Shown here: positions 26,521-34,108 of the stretch, piece after piece
Layout: the number at the start of each line of letters is the position of its first letter
Position numbering within the stretch: position 1 is the first letter of the stretch
NCBI RefSeq assembly: GCF_016756395.1
Contig: NZ_AP018365.1
Location: 8,373,501 to 8,437,500, forward strand
Origin: Streptomyces sp. SN-593
Lineage (GTDB): Bacteria; Actinomycetota; Actinomycetes; Streptomycetales; Streptomycetaceae
Reading direction: 5' to 3'
DNA length: 64,000 nt
The notes under the pieces: model-generated
Databases searched by the model: none
What the model was told of the DNA's origin: nothing
What the model saw: the letters and a program-made list of their open reading frames with translations, nothing else
Made by a program: the position numbers and the translations under genes

Positions 26521-27450
26521 TCACGTGCGGTGCAGGCGGACGTCCAGCGCGTCGTGGACGGCGTCGCCGATCAGGTTGAAGGCCACGACGGTGATGATGA
26601 GGATCACCGCGGGCGGGTACACCAGCCACCAGTAGCCGTCGTAGAGGTAGTCGAGGCCGCCGGTGAGCATCGTGCCCCAGTCGGCGTGCGGGGGCGGCAG
26701 CCCGAGCCCGAGGAAGCTCAGCGCGGACAGGGTGAGGATCGAGTCGGCGATGGTGAAGGTGGCGCTCACGATGATCACGCCCGCCGCGTTGGGCACCAGG
26801 TGGCGCAGCACGATCCGCCGACCGGTGCCGCCCATCATCCGCGCCGCCTGGACGAACTCCCGCGTGCGCAGCGTCAGCACCTCGCCGCGCACCAGCCGGG
26901 CCGCGCCCAGCCAGGACAGCAGCGACAGCACCACGATGATCAGCCCGAGGGACGGCGTGAACATGCTGACCACGATCAGCAGCAGCACCAGCCCGGGGAT
27001 GGCGAGGAAGGTGTCCACGGCCCGCATCATCACCGCGTCCACGAACCCGCCGAAGTACCCGGCGAAGGCGCCGTACAGGGTGCCGATGAGGGTGGTGGCC
27101 AGCGCGACGGCGAAGCCGAGTTCGAGGGAGGAGCGGCCGCCGGCCATCAGCCGGCCCAGCACGTCGTAGCCGGAGGCGTCGGTGCCGAGCGGGTGCCCGC
27201 CGCCGGGCGGCAGTTCGGCCAGGTCGAGGTGGACGGTGACCTGGTCGGTCCGGTACAGCAGCGGCCCGACGAAGCAGAACGCGGCGACCACCGCCACGAT
27301 CCCCAGCCCGACCAGGGCGCGCGGGTTGCGCAGGAAGGCGGCCGCCGTCAGTCGCCCCGAACCGTGCCGCACGGCCAGGGCACCGGCCTCCGGCGCGCCG
27401 GCCGACCCGGCTCCGCCGGGCGGGGCGGCCGGCGTGTCATGCGTGGTCAT
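26521..27450 (-). CDS. ABC transporter permease, DppC type
   Basis: This 309-residue inner-membrane permease has five to six helices. An N-terminal hydrophilic tail (1-30) precedes the first helix (LVGLGIVAVVAAFCFVGPLL), and GTDASGYDVLGRLMAGGRSSL and the EAA-type coupling loop VRGEVLTLRTREFVQAARMMGGT mark the DppC/OppC family. It overlaps the end of the DppB-type gene by 14 bp, showing translational coupling. It forms the channel together with DppB. Confidence 0.93.
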   Translation of the reverse strand: MTTHDTPAAPPGGAGSAGAPEAGALAVRHGSGRLTAAAFLRNPRALVGLGIVAVVAAFCFVGPLLYRTDQVTVHLDLAELPPGGGHPLGTDASGYDVLGRLMAGGRSSLELGFAVALATTLIGTLYGAFAGYFGGFVDAVMMRAVDTFLAIPGLVLLLIVVSMFTPSLGLIIVVLSLLSWLGAARLVRGEVLTLRTREFVQAARMMGGTGRRIVLRHLVPNAAGVIIVSATFTIADSILTLSALSFLGLGLPPPHADWGTMLTGGLDYLYDGYWWLVYPPAVILIITVVAFNLIGDAVHDALDVRLHRT

Positions 27451-28390
27451 AGCGGATCCGTGGGTCGAGGAGGCTGTAGGCGATGTCGGCGAGCAGGCTG
27501 CCGACGACGGTGGCCACGCCGACCACGAGGGTCGAGCCGAGCAGCACCGGGTAGTCCTTGCTGGTGGCGGCCTGGTAGAACAGCAGCCCCATGCCGGGGT
27601 AGTTGAAGACCGACTCGGCGATCACCGCGCCGGTGACGATCGCCGGTGCCGCCAGCCCGAGCACGGTGATCACCGGCAGCAGGGAGTTGCGCAGCACGTG
27701 CCGCCGCAGCACCAGCCCCTCCGGCAGGCCCTTGGCGCGGGCGACCAGGACGTAGTCCTGGGCGAGCGTGCTGATCGCCGACGAGCGCATGTACCGGCTG
27801 AACCCGGCCACGGTGACCAGGCAGAGCGTCACCACGGGCAGCACCAGGCCGCGCGGGTCGGACAGGATGCCGCCGACCGACTCGGCCTGCGGCGCCTGCG
27901 AGGGCAGCAGGTGCAGTTGCACCGAGAAGAGCGCGACCAGCAGCAGCGCGAAGAAGAAGTCCGGCATCGAGTACAGCACGAACGACACGACGGTCAGCAC
28001 GTGGTCGACCGCGCGGTCCCGCCGCAGCGCCTGGTAGATGCCCATCGGCAGCGCCACGGCCAGCGCCAGCACGGTGGAGATGCCCAGCAGCACCGCGTCG
28101 CGCGGCAGCCGCTGCGCGATGAGCGTGGACACCGGCTGGTGCAGGGAGTACGACGTGCCGAAGTCGCCCTGCGCCGCCTGCTTGACGAAGGTCAGGAACT
28201 GGGCCGCCAACGGCCGGTCCAGGCCGTTGGCGGCGTCGAAGACCGCGATGCGCTCGGAGTTCGCCCGGGTGCCGAGCGTGGCCCGGGCGGCACTGCCCGG
28301 TTCGAGGTGGATCAGCGCGAAGGTCACCACCATCACGCCGATCACCACCACGATCGCCTGGCCGATCCGGCGCAGCAGGTAGGCCGTCAC
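27437..28390 (-). CDS. ABC transporter permease, DppB type
   Basis: This 317-residue permease opens with the DppB signature AYLLRRIGQAIVVVIGVMVVTF. The EAA-type loop is AQDYVLVARAKGLPEGLVLRRHVLRNSLLP, and ESVFNYPGMGLLFYQAATSKDYPV is the conserved C-terminal stretch. The GTG at 28390 starts 11 bp after the binding-protein stop. An ATG further upstream is out of frame. It belongs to the minus-strand operon binding protein - DppB - DppC - DppDF. Confidence 0.92.
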   Translation of the reverse strand: MTAYLLRRIGQAIVVVIGVMVVTFALIHLEPGSAARATLGTRANSERIAVFDAANGLDRPLAAQFLTFVKQAAQGDFGTSYSLHQPVSTLIAQRLPRDAVLLGISTVLALAVALPMGIYQALRRDRAVDHVLTVVSFVLYSMPDFFFALLLVALFSVQLHLLPSQAPQAESVGGILSDPRGLVLPVVTLCLVTVAGFSRYMRSSAISTLAQDYVLVARAKGLPEGLVLRRHVLRNSLLPVITVLGLAAPAIVTGAVIAESVFNYPGMGLLFYQAATSKDYPVLLGSTLVVGVATVVGSLLADIAYSLLDPRIRYDHA

Positions 28391-28400
28391 CGCGTGGCCG

Positions 28401-30245
28401 TCATGAGGTGTAGGCCCAGTCCTCGTAGTCGACCGTGCCCGAGAACGGGTTGAGCGGCACGACACCCTGCAGCTTGCTCCGGTAGACCAGCAGGCTGCTG
28501 CGCAACGGCACCCACAGCCAGGGCAGTTGGCGCGCCGCGTAGTCCTCGTAGGTGGAGAACGCGGTCTTCGAGGAGCCGTACTCGGTGGCCTTGATCAGCT
28601 TGTCCATGGTCGGGTCCGAGTAGCCGCCGAGGTTGCCGGAGCCGCCGGTGTCGAAGAAGCCGGTGCCGTTGGGGTAGAGCGGGTACGGGTCGTAGCCGAA
28701 GTCCGCGAGCTGCCAACTGCACGTCGACGACGGGTGGGACGCGGCGGTGCAGTTGCCGATCGTGCCGATCAGCGTGTTGAACGGCTCGGCCTTCAAGTTC
28801 AGGGTGATGCCCGCCTGCGCCTCGGAGGACTTGACCGCGGCGTTCTGCTCGTCGGTCGTGGCCCGGCCCGAGGAGTACAGGAGCTGGAAGGTCAGCGGCT
28901 GGCCCGCCTTGATCCCCGCGCCGCACTGGTTCGCGCCGGTGCCCGGGTCCTGGCAGGTGCTGGTGCCGCCGGGCACCACCTTCCACCCGTGTGCCTGGAG
29001 CAGCGACTTCGCCTTGGCGGGGGAGTAGGGGTACGGTCCGCCGGACTTCTCCAACGGGGTCGCCCAGGTGCTGGTGGCCTTCACCGGCACCGGTCCGCTG
29101 CCCGGGTCCGCGTAGCCGTTGTAGACCTTGGAGACGATCTGCGGGCCGTTGATCAGGTACTGGAGGGCCTGGCGCACGTATAGCTGCCGGAGCACCGTGC
29201 CGACCTTGGCGTTGTACAGGTTCGGCAGGATGCCGGCCACGCCGGGGATGGGCACGCTGGCGATCGAGTAGCCGCTGGAGCGCAGCGCCTGCGCCTGCTT
29301 CACGTCGTTGAGCGGCAGCCCGGCCACGTCGAGGGAGCCGCCGGAGCGCAGCGCGTTGAGTTCCGGGGTGTCGGTGGTGAACGGCTGCATGACGAGCTTG
29401 TCGACCGACGGCTTCGAGGCGCCGGAGTAGGCCGGGTTGGGCACGTAGCTGTAGTAGCCGTTGCTGCGGAACTCCTTGAGCTTCCACGGCCCGTCGACCA
29501 CCTGCCACAGCGGGTTGGTGGCGAAGGTGCTGATCTTCGCCCCCTCCTTCTGCAGGTAGGAGTAGACCGCCTTCGCGCCCGCGGTGGTCGTGTCGTGGTC
29601 GCCGACCGCGCCGGTGTCCGAGGTCTTGTCCCAGGCGTGCTGGGGCAGCAGCGGGATGGTGCTGAGCACGTCGTCGGTGTAGAAGTCCGGGTTGTACGCC
29701 CGGGTGAGGTCGAGCACCACGGTGTGGGTGTCGGGGGTGGTCACCTTCGACACGTCGTCCGGGAAGAGGCCGGGCAGGTGGGCCTGCCAGTTCTTGGCGT
29801 TCGCCTTGAGCAGGTTGTAGACGAAGGTGAAGTCCCGGCTGGTGATCGGCTCGCCGTCCGACCACTTCCAGTCCTTGAGGCCGATGGTGATCCGTTTGTC
29901 GCCGTTCGTGTAGGCGATCGAGGTGAACAGGCTCTTCTCCTTGTTCACCTCCGACTTGGCGCCGGCGCCGGCGTAGACGAGGTACGGCCACAGCGCCTCG
30001 GAGAGGTTGGCGTTGTACCCGTTCTGGTTGGTCGCCGGTACCAGCGGGAAGATGAAGTCGGGCGTCGCCGACACGGCGGCCACGGTGATGGTGCCGCCCT
30101 TCTTCACCGGGCGCTTGCTGGCGGTGGCGTGCTGGCCGTCGGAGATGGTGCCGCTGCCGCCGCCCCCGCCGCCGGTGCAGGCCACGGCGGCCATCGCCAG
30201 GGCCACCGCGACCGCGGCCCCTCTGGTACGTCGGATCACGCGCAT
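28401..30245 (-). CDS. Family-5 extracellular solute-binding lipoprotein (Dpp/Opp type)
   Basis: This 614-residue substrate receptor has a signal peptide at 1-26 with a weak lipobox (AAVAC) followed by a Gly/Ser spacer. The SBP_bac_5 fold shows ITIGLKDWKWSDGEPITSRDFTF, VDGPWKLKEF and YNAKVGTVLRQLYVRQALQYLI. A Cys-rich loop near 420 (CQDPGTGANQCG) could form a disulfide. Ligands of this family include peptides, nickel and oligosaccharides. Neighbouring sugar-acid enzymes hint at oligosaccharide or sugar-acid import, but this is not shown. GGGGAGGG lies upstream of the ATG. It is the first gene of the operon. Confidence 0.92.
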   Translation of the reverse strand: MRVIRRTRGAAVAVALAMAAVACTGGGGGGSGTISDGQHATASKRPVKKGGTITVAAVSATPDFIFPLVPATNQNGYNANLSEALWPYLVYAGAGAKSEVNKEKSLFTSIAYTNGDKRITIGLKDWKWSDGEPITSRDFTFVYNLLKANAKNWQAHLPGLFPDDVSKVTTPDTHTVVLDLTRAYNPDFYTDDVLSTIPLLPQHAWDKTSDTGAVGDHDTTTAGAKAVYSYLQKEGAKISTFATNPLWQVVDGPWKLKEFRSNGYYSYVPNPAYSGASKPSVDKLVMQPFTTDTPELNALRSGGSLDVAGLPLNDVKQAQALRSSGYSIASVPIPGVAGILPNLYNAKVGTVLRQLYVRQALQYLINGPQIVSKVYNGYADPGSGPVPVKATSTWATPLEKSGGPYPYSPAKAKSLLQAHGWKVVPGGTSTCQDPGTGANQCGAGIKAGQPLTFQLLYSSGRATTDEQNAAVKSSEAQAGITLNLKAEPFNTLIGTIGNCTAASHPSSTCSWQLADFGYDPYPLYPNGTGFFDTGGSGNLGGYSDPTMDKLIKATEYGSSKTAFSTYEDYAARQLPWLWVPLRSSLLVYRSKLQGVVPLNPFSGTVDYEDWAYTS

Positions 30246-30753
30246 GCGTGGAATCGCCCTCCCCAAGTCGTGCGGCACCGCATCGGGACCGATGACGACG
30301 TGTCATATGGCAGGTGCACGACAATCAACGGCTCCAGGGATCTACCCGGGCCCGGGTGGGCTGAAGCGCCGTGACGGTCGATGTCCCGAACCCCCGCCTC
30401 CGCGGGAGGGCGCTCGTTGATCACGACCAGCATGGTGGCCGAATGTTGCGGGAGTGCTGCGAGAGTATGTCACTGTTCCCTGTGCCCTGGGGTGCGTGTG
30501 CGGCGCGCGGGGCAGGGCGTGCGGGTCCGGCCGGTCGGACCCGCCCCGCGCGCCGGACCCGAGCGTGCGCGGCTGGCCCAGGTGGCGGCCCCGCGTGACC
30601 GTACGGGTGAACCGCGGGCGGCGCGGGCCGAGGGTCACCGCCGAAGGCACGGCCGGCGCGGAGAGTTGGGGCGTCCGACCGGGCGGCGGCCCGCTGCGCG
30701 CGCCGCGCCGGGACGGACGCCGCATCACTGTCGAGCGGGCGGGAGAAGCGCGC
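30246..30753. other. Divergent promoter region, binding protein / WrbA
   Basis: This 508-bp region has no supported gene; a 65-residue minus-strand frame at 30236-30433 overlaps the binding-protein start and is not convincing. TATGAC (30303-30308, minus strand) is a possible -10 for the ABC operon. A perfect 14-bp palindrome, ACCCGGGCCCGGGT (30344-30357), lies 50 bp upstream and may be an operator or hairpin. The part around 30420-30480 is less GC-rich. Confidence 0.45.
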
Positions 30754-31356
30754 GTGTCTGTCCGAGTTGCCGTCATCTACTACAGCGCCACCGGGAACGT
30801 CCACCAGTTGGCCCAGGCCGTCGCCAAGGGGGCCGAGAGCCGGGACGCCGAGGTGCGCCTGCGCCGGGTGCCCGAACTCGCGCCCGACACGGCCATCGAC
30901 GCGAACCCGGCCTGGCGCGCCCACGTGGACGCCACCAAGGACACGGTGCGGGAGGCGACCCTCGCCGACCTGGAGTGGGCCACGGCCTACGCCTTCGGCA
31001 CCCCGACCCGCTTCGGCAACGTCACCTCCCAGCTCAAGCAGTTCATCGACCAGACCGGTGTGCAGTGGCAGGCGGGCGTCTTCCACAACAAGCCCGCCAC
31101 GAGCTTCACCTCGGCGATGAACGCCCACGGCGGCCTGGAGTCCACGCTGCTGTCGCTGAACAACGTCTTCTACCACTGGGGTTGCGTCATCGTGGCGCCC
31201 GGCTACACCGACCCGGTGCTCTTCGCGGCCGGCGGCAACCCGTACGGCACGAGTTGGGCGAGCGGGGGTGGCGAGGGGCCGGACCGGGCGACGCTGGACG
31301 CGGCGCACTACCAGGGCCGGCACCTGGCGGACATCGCGACCCGGCTCGCCGGCTGA
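30754..31356 (+). CDS. wrbA: NAD(P)H:quinone oxidoreductase, WrbA family
   Basis: This 200-residue flavodoxin-like protein opens with VAVIYYSATGNVHQLAQAV, the FMN-phosphate loop, and has FGTPTRFGNVTSQLKQFIDQTG, which contacts the flavin, and NAHGGLESTLLSLNNVFYHWGCVIVAPGYTDP. Size and motifs match WrbA, which reduces quinones by two electrons and so limits redox cycling. GGGAGAAG lies just before the GTG start. It stands alone between the ABC operon promoter and the LPMO gene. Confidence 0.9.
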   Translation: MSVRVAVIYYSATGNVHQLAQAVAKGAESRDAEVRLRRVPELAPDTAIDANPAWRAHVDATKDTVREATLADLEWATAYAFGTPTRFGNVTSQLKQFIDQTGVQWQAGVFHNKPATSFTSAMNAHGGLESTLLSLNNVFYHWGCVIVAPGYTDPVLFAAGGNPYGTSWASGGGEGPDRATLDAAHYQGRHLADIATRLAG

Positions 31357-31452
31357 CGGGCCGACCCGCCGTCGCGGCCCGATCGGGCGTGACCGGGCCG
31401 GCGACGCGGCAGAAGGGGCCGGATCGGCGGGGGAATTGGCCGATTGCTGATG

Positions 31453-31499
31453 TGGACATGCCCATTTCTCGTGACTAGCGTGCGCTCTGGTCTAGACCT
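31453..31499 (+). promoter_or_regulatory. Promoter with DasR-type operator for the LPMO gene
   Basis: The -35 TGGACA (31453-31458), a 17-bp spacer and -10 TAGCGT (31476-31481) form a good housekeeping promoter. TGGTCTAGACCT (31488-31499) at the expected start of transcription contains the perfect palindrome GGTCTAGACC. It matches the DasR-responsive element found before Streptomyces chitinase genes (consensus around ACTGGTCTAGACCAGT). Repression by DasR relieved by glucosamine-6-phosphate is the established mechanism for such sites. Confidence 0.8.
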
Positions 31500-31536
31500 G
31501 ACCAGGGCCGTCCCCCCCACACCTCTGGAGTCCACC

Positions 31537-32127
31537 ATGCGCAAGAAGATCGCCACCGCGGTGGTCGGCGTCGGCGTCGCCTCCGCCTTCGCGCTGAGCA
31601 CCGGCAGTGCGAGCAGCCACGGCTACGTCAGCACCCCGCCCAGCCGCGCCGCGCTCTGCGCCGCCGGCACCGTGACGAACTGCGGCGACATCCAGTACGA
31701 ACCGCAGAGCGTCGAGGGCCCCAAGGGCTTCCCGGCCGCCGGGCCCGCCGACGGCAGCATCTGCAGCGGCGGCAACGCCCGCTTCGCCCAGCTCGACGAC
31801 CCGCGCGGCGGCGCCTGGCCCGCCACCCAGGTCACCGGCGGCCAGAACTACACCTTCACCTGGAAGCTCACCGCCCAGCACTCCACCACCGACTTCTCCT
31901 ACTACATGACCAACAGCAGCTACGACCCCACGAAGCCGCTCACCCGGTCCGAGATCGACACCACCCCGTTCCTGACCGTGCCCTACAACGGCACCCAGCC
32001 GCCCGCCACCGTCGTGCACCAGGGCACCATCCCCACCGGCCACACCGGCAAGCAGCTCATCGTCGGCGTGTGGACCGTCGCCGACACCGGCAACGCCTTC
32101 TACTCCTGCGCCGACGTGCAGTTCTGA
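31537..32127 (+). CDS. Lytic polysaccharide monooxygenase, AA10 family
   Basis: This 196-residue secreted copper enzyme cleaves chitin or cellulose oxidatively. The signal peptide (1-27) ends SASS, leaving His28 (HGYVSTPPSRAALC) as the mature N-terminus, the first ligand of the copper histidine brace. The second is His115 in TAQHSTTDFSYYMTN. Four to six Cys give the usual disulfides (CAAG-NCGD, ICSGG, YSCADVQF). No carbohydrate-binding module is attached. GGAG precedes the ATG. The DasR-type operator argues for chitin as the substrate. Confidence 0.93.
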   Translation: MRKKIATAVVGVGVASAFALSTGSASSHGYVSTPPSRAALCAAGTVTNCGDIQYEPQSVEGPKGFPAAGPADGSICSGGNARFAQLDDPRGGAWPATQVTGGQNYTFTWKLTAQHSTTDFSYYMTNSSYDPTKPLTRSEIDTTPFLTVPYNGTQPPATVVHQGTIPTGHTGKQLIVGVWTVADTGNAFYSCADVQF

Positions 32128-32184
32128 CCCGGGGCCGGCCCCCGGGGCCGCGGCGGGCCCCGGCCCGCTGACCGGCTCCACGGC

Positions 32185-32215
32185 GGGCGCGCTCCTCCCG
32201 ACGGGGAGCGCGCCC
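32185..32215. terminator. Hairpin terminator, convergent LPMO / ThrRS-like
   Basis: GGGCGCGCTCC pairs with GGAGCGCGCCC (11 bp) across a 9-nt loop. It lies between the LPMO stop and the stop of the opposite-strand synthetase gene, so it can serve both. Confidence 0.7.
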
Positions 32216-32230
32216 ACCGCGCCCCAGCCG

Positions 32231-33499
32231 CTACCCGGCGTCCGGGCCGTCCCACAGCCGCACGCCGTACGCGCCGACCAGGGCGGCGATCCGCGACGCC
32301 AACTCCGGTCCGGGCAGCGGAGCGGGCCGCCTCCCGTCGCGCAGCCTCGGCGCGACCAGGCCGTCCGCGGCCTCCCGCGCACCGATCACCCCCTGGTACG
32401 GCACCAGGCGCGCCCGGCGGACCCGGGCCCCGAGACTCCCCTGACGCGCGTCCGCGACCTCGACCCGCAGCCCGAGCGCGACACAACGCGCCGCGAACTC
32501 CCGGGCGGCCGCCTCCTGTTCGGCCGCGACCGGCAGCACCGCCACCTGCACCGGGGCCAGCCACGCCGGGAACGCCCCGCCGTGCACCTCCACGAGCTGC
32601 GCCACCGCCCGCTCCACGCTGCCGACGACGCTGCGGTGCACCATCACCGGCCGGTGCCGGGCCCCGTCCGCACCCACGTACCGCAGCCCGAAACGCTCCG
32701 GCTGGTGGAAGTCGACCTGCACGGTGGACAGGGTGGACTCCCGCCCGGCGTGGTCGCGGACCTGCACGTCGATCTTGGGACCGTAGAACGCGGCCTCGCC
32801 CTCCTCCGCCTCGTAGGGCAGGCCGAGCCGTTCCAGCACGCCGACCAGCGCCTCGGTGGCCCGCCGCCACATCTCCGGCGCCGCCGCGTACTTGCCGCCC
32901 GGGCCCGGCAGCGACAACCGGTAGCGGGCCGCACGGATGCCCATCGCGGCGTACGCGCGCCCGATCAGCTCCAGCGCGCCCGCGGCCTCCTCCTCCACCT
33001 GCTCCGGGGTGCAGAAGAGGTGGGCGTCGTTGAGCTGGATCGCCCGGACCCGGGTCAACCCGGCGAGCACACCCGACAGTTCGGCGCGGAACATGCCGCC
33101 CAGCTCCGCGAGGCGCAGCGGCAGGTCGCGGTAGCTGCGGGCCTGCGACCGGAAGAGCACCGCGTGGTGCGGACACAGGCTCGGACGCAGCACCACCTGC
33201 TCGCCGCCGCCCAGTTCCATCGGCGGGAACATGTCGTCGCGGTAGTGCGCCCAGTGACCGGAGATCTCGTACAGCTCGCGTTTACCGAGCACCGGGGAGT
33301 ACACGTGGCGGTAGCCCGCCGCGCGCTCCTGGCCGCGGATGTACTCCTCCAGCGCGTGCCTCACCGCGGCGCCGTCCGGCAGCCAGTACGGCAGCCCCGC
33401 GCCGATCAGCGGGTCGCTGCCGAACAGGCCCAGCTCGCGGCCGAGTTCGCGGTGATCGTGCACGGCGTCGTGTGCGTTCTGGGCATGGCCCTCGTTCAT
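32231..33499 (-). CDS. Truncated threonyl-tRNA synthetase paralogue (no TGS or editing domain)
   Basis: This 422-residue class II synthetase begins directly at the catalytic core. It has PSLCPHHAVLFRSQARSYRDLPLRLAE (motif 2 region), GLTRVRAIQLNDAHLFC, AAFYGPKIDVQVRD, STVQVDFHQPERF and VMVHRSVVGSVER (motif 3 region), then an anticodon-binding domain at about 310-420. The three zinc ligands of ThrRS are kept: Cys109, His160 and His288. The N-terminal TGS and Ser-editing domains of the usual roughly 650-residue enzyme are missing. AGGAAGG precedes the ATG. Because it lies behind a Thr-rich leader peptide and attenuator-like hairpins, I infer an auxiliary, conditionally expressed, possibly inhibitor-resistant ThrRS. 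Confidence 0.88.
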   Translation of the reverse strand: MNEGHAQNAHDAVHDHRELGRELGLFGSDPLIGAGLPYWLPDGAAVRHALEEYIRGQERAAGYRHVYSPVLGKRELYEISGHWAHYRDDMFPPMELGGGEQVVLRPSLCPHHAVLFRSQARSYRDLPLRLAELGGMFRAELSGVLAGLTRVRAIQLNDAHLFCTPEQVEEEAAGALELIGRAYAAMGIRAARYRLSLPGPGGKYAAAPEMWRRATEALVGVLERLGLPYEAEEGEAAFYGPKIDVQVRDHAGRESTLSTVQVDFHQPERFGLRYVGADGARHRPVMVHRSVVGSVERAVAQLVEVHGGAFPAWLAPVQVAVLPVAAEQEAAAREFAARCVALGLRVEVADARQGSLGARVRRARLVPYQGVIGAREAADGLVAPRLRDGRRPAPLPGPELASRIAALVGAYGVRLWDGPDAG

Positions 33500-33503
33500 G
33501 GTG

Positions 33504-33537
33504 CCGCCTTCCTGCGGTGAGGGGGATGCGAAGGCGG
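33504..33537 (-). promoter_or_regulatory. Hairpin sequestering the ribosome site of the ThrRS-like gene
   Basis: On the minus strand CCGCCTTC (33537-33530) pairs over 8 bp with GAAGGCGG (33511-33504), which contains the AGGAAGG ribosome site of the synthetase gene. It follows the 13-bp attenuator hairpin and could add translational control. Confidence 0.55.
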
Positions 33538-33554
33538 GGCGGCCCACGACAGCA

Positions 33555-33586
33555 CGAAGCCCCGGGGCGTCCACCCCGGGGCTTCG
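33555..33586 (-). terminator. Attenuator-like hairpin in the ThrRS-like leader
   Basis: CGAAGCCCCGGGG and CCCCGGGGCTTCG are perfectly complementary over 13 bp around a 6-nt loop. It starts 17 nt after the stop codon of the Thr leader peptide and ends 56 bp before the synthetase start. No U-run follows (CGTGCTGTCG), as is common for terminators in very GC-rich genomes. Confidence 0.7.
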
Positions 33587-33602
33587 GACTGAAGGACATC
33601 GG

Positions 33603-33662
33603 TCAGCGCGCCGGGACACTCTCCGGCGTCGTCGTCATCGCATTGATCGCGGCGCGCTTCAT
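33603..33662 (-). CDS. Putative 19-residue Thr leader peptide (MKRAAINAMTTTPESVPAR)
   Basis: The frame holds three consecutive ACG Thr codons at positions 10-12 and ends at TGA 16 nt before a 13-bp hairpin, ahead of the threonyl-tRNA synthetase paralogue. TAGCTT (33670-33675) lies 7 nt before the ATG with no Shine-Dalgarno, so the transcript is probably leaderless. A ribosome stalled at the Thr codons for lack of Thr-tRNA would be well placed to alter folding downstream. The match between codon run and downstream enzyme is the main support. Confidence 0.65.
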   Translation of the reverse strand: MKRAAINAMTTTPESVPAR

Positions 33663-33808
33663 ACGGCAGAAGCTAACAGGGGCCCGCGGGGCGCGCGAAC
33701 GGTTTACCGCGGACGGGCGCTCCCACCGTGGCGGGCCGGGCTCAGTAGCATGAACGGGCGGGCCGCCCGACGCGCGATCCGCTCCAGGAGACCGGAAAGG
33801 CGCCGTTC

Positions 33809-34096
33809 ATGTTCGCTCGGGTCCAGACCTTCCACCAGCCGACCGAGAAGCTCGACGAACTGGCCACGGTCGGCCGCGAGCGGCTCGCGGCCGCGGAACC
33901 CCCCGGGTACAAGGGGTTCCAGTACCTCGTCGACCGCGAGCACGGCAAGGCGCTGCTGATCTCCTTCTGGGACAGCGAGGAGGACCTCCGCCGGCTGGAG
34001 GCGGGCAACGCCGCCACGCGCGCGCAGGTGAAGGCGGAGGCCGGCGTCGAGCCCCCGGCGGCCGAGGTGTTCGAGGTGGCCCTCCGTTCCCTCTGA
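33809..34096 (+). CDS. Antibiotic-biosynthesis-monooxygenase-like (ABM) domain protein
   Basis: This 95-residue ferredoxin-fold protein starts MFARVQTFHQPTEKLDELATVGRE and continues GYKGFQYLVDREHGKALLISFWDSEEDLRR, the usual beta-alpha-beta pattern of dimeric ABM-like proteins. GGAAAGG precedes the ATG. Many such proteins are small oxygenases or heme-binding relatives, and others have no known role. It is divergent from the ThrRS-like leader and lies close to a convergent XRE regulator. Function cannot be assigned. Confidence 0.75.
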   Translation: MFARVQTFHQPTEKLDELATVGRERLAAAEPPGYKGFQYLVDREHGKALLISFWDSEEDLRRLEAGNAATRAQVKAEAGVEPPAAEVFEVALRSL

Positions 34097-34108
34097 CGCC
34101 TGCGCGGC

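Noticed and set aside
33500..33700. T-box riboswitch upstream of the ThrRS-like gene
   Set aside because: I looked for the conserved T-box sequence and a specifier loop and did not find them; a leader peptide with hairpins fits better.
33820..33829. GGTCCAGACC, similar to a DasR box, near the start of the ABM-like gene
   Set aside because: It lies inside the coding sequence, lacks flanking symmetry, and matches ordinary codon usage (a Val-Gln-Thr stretch).
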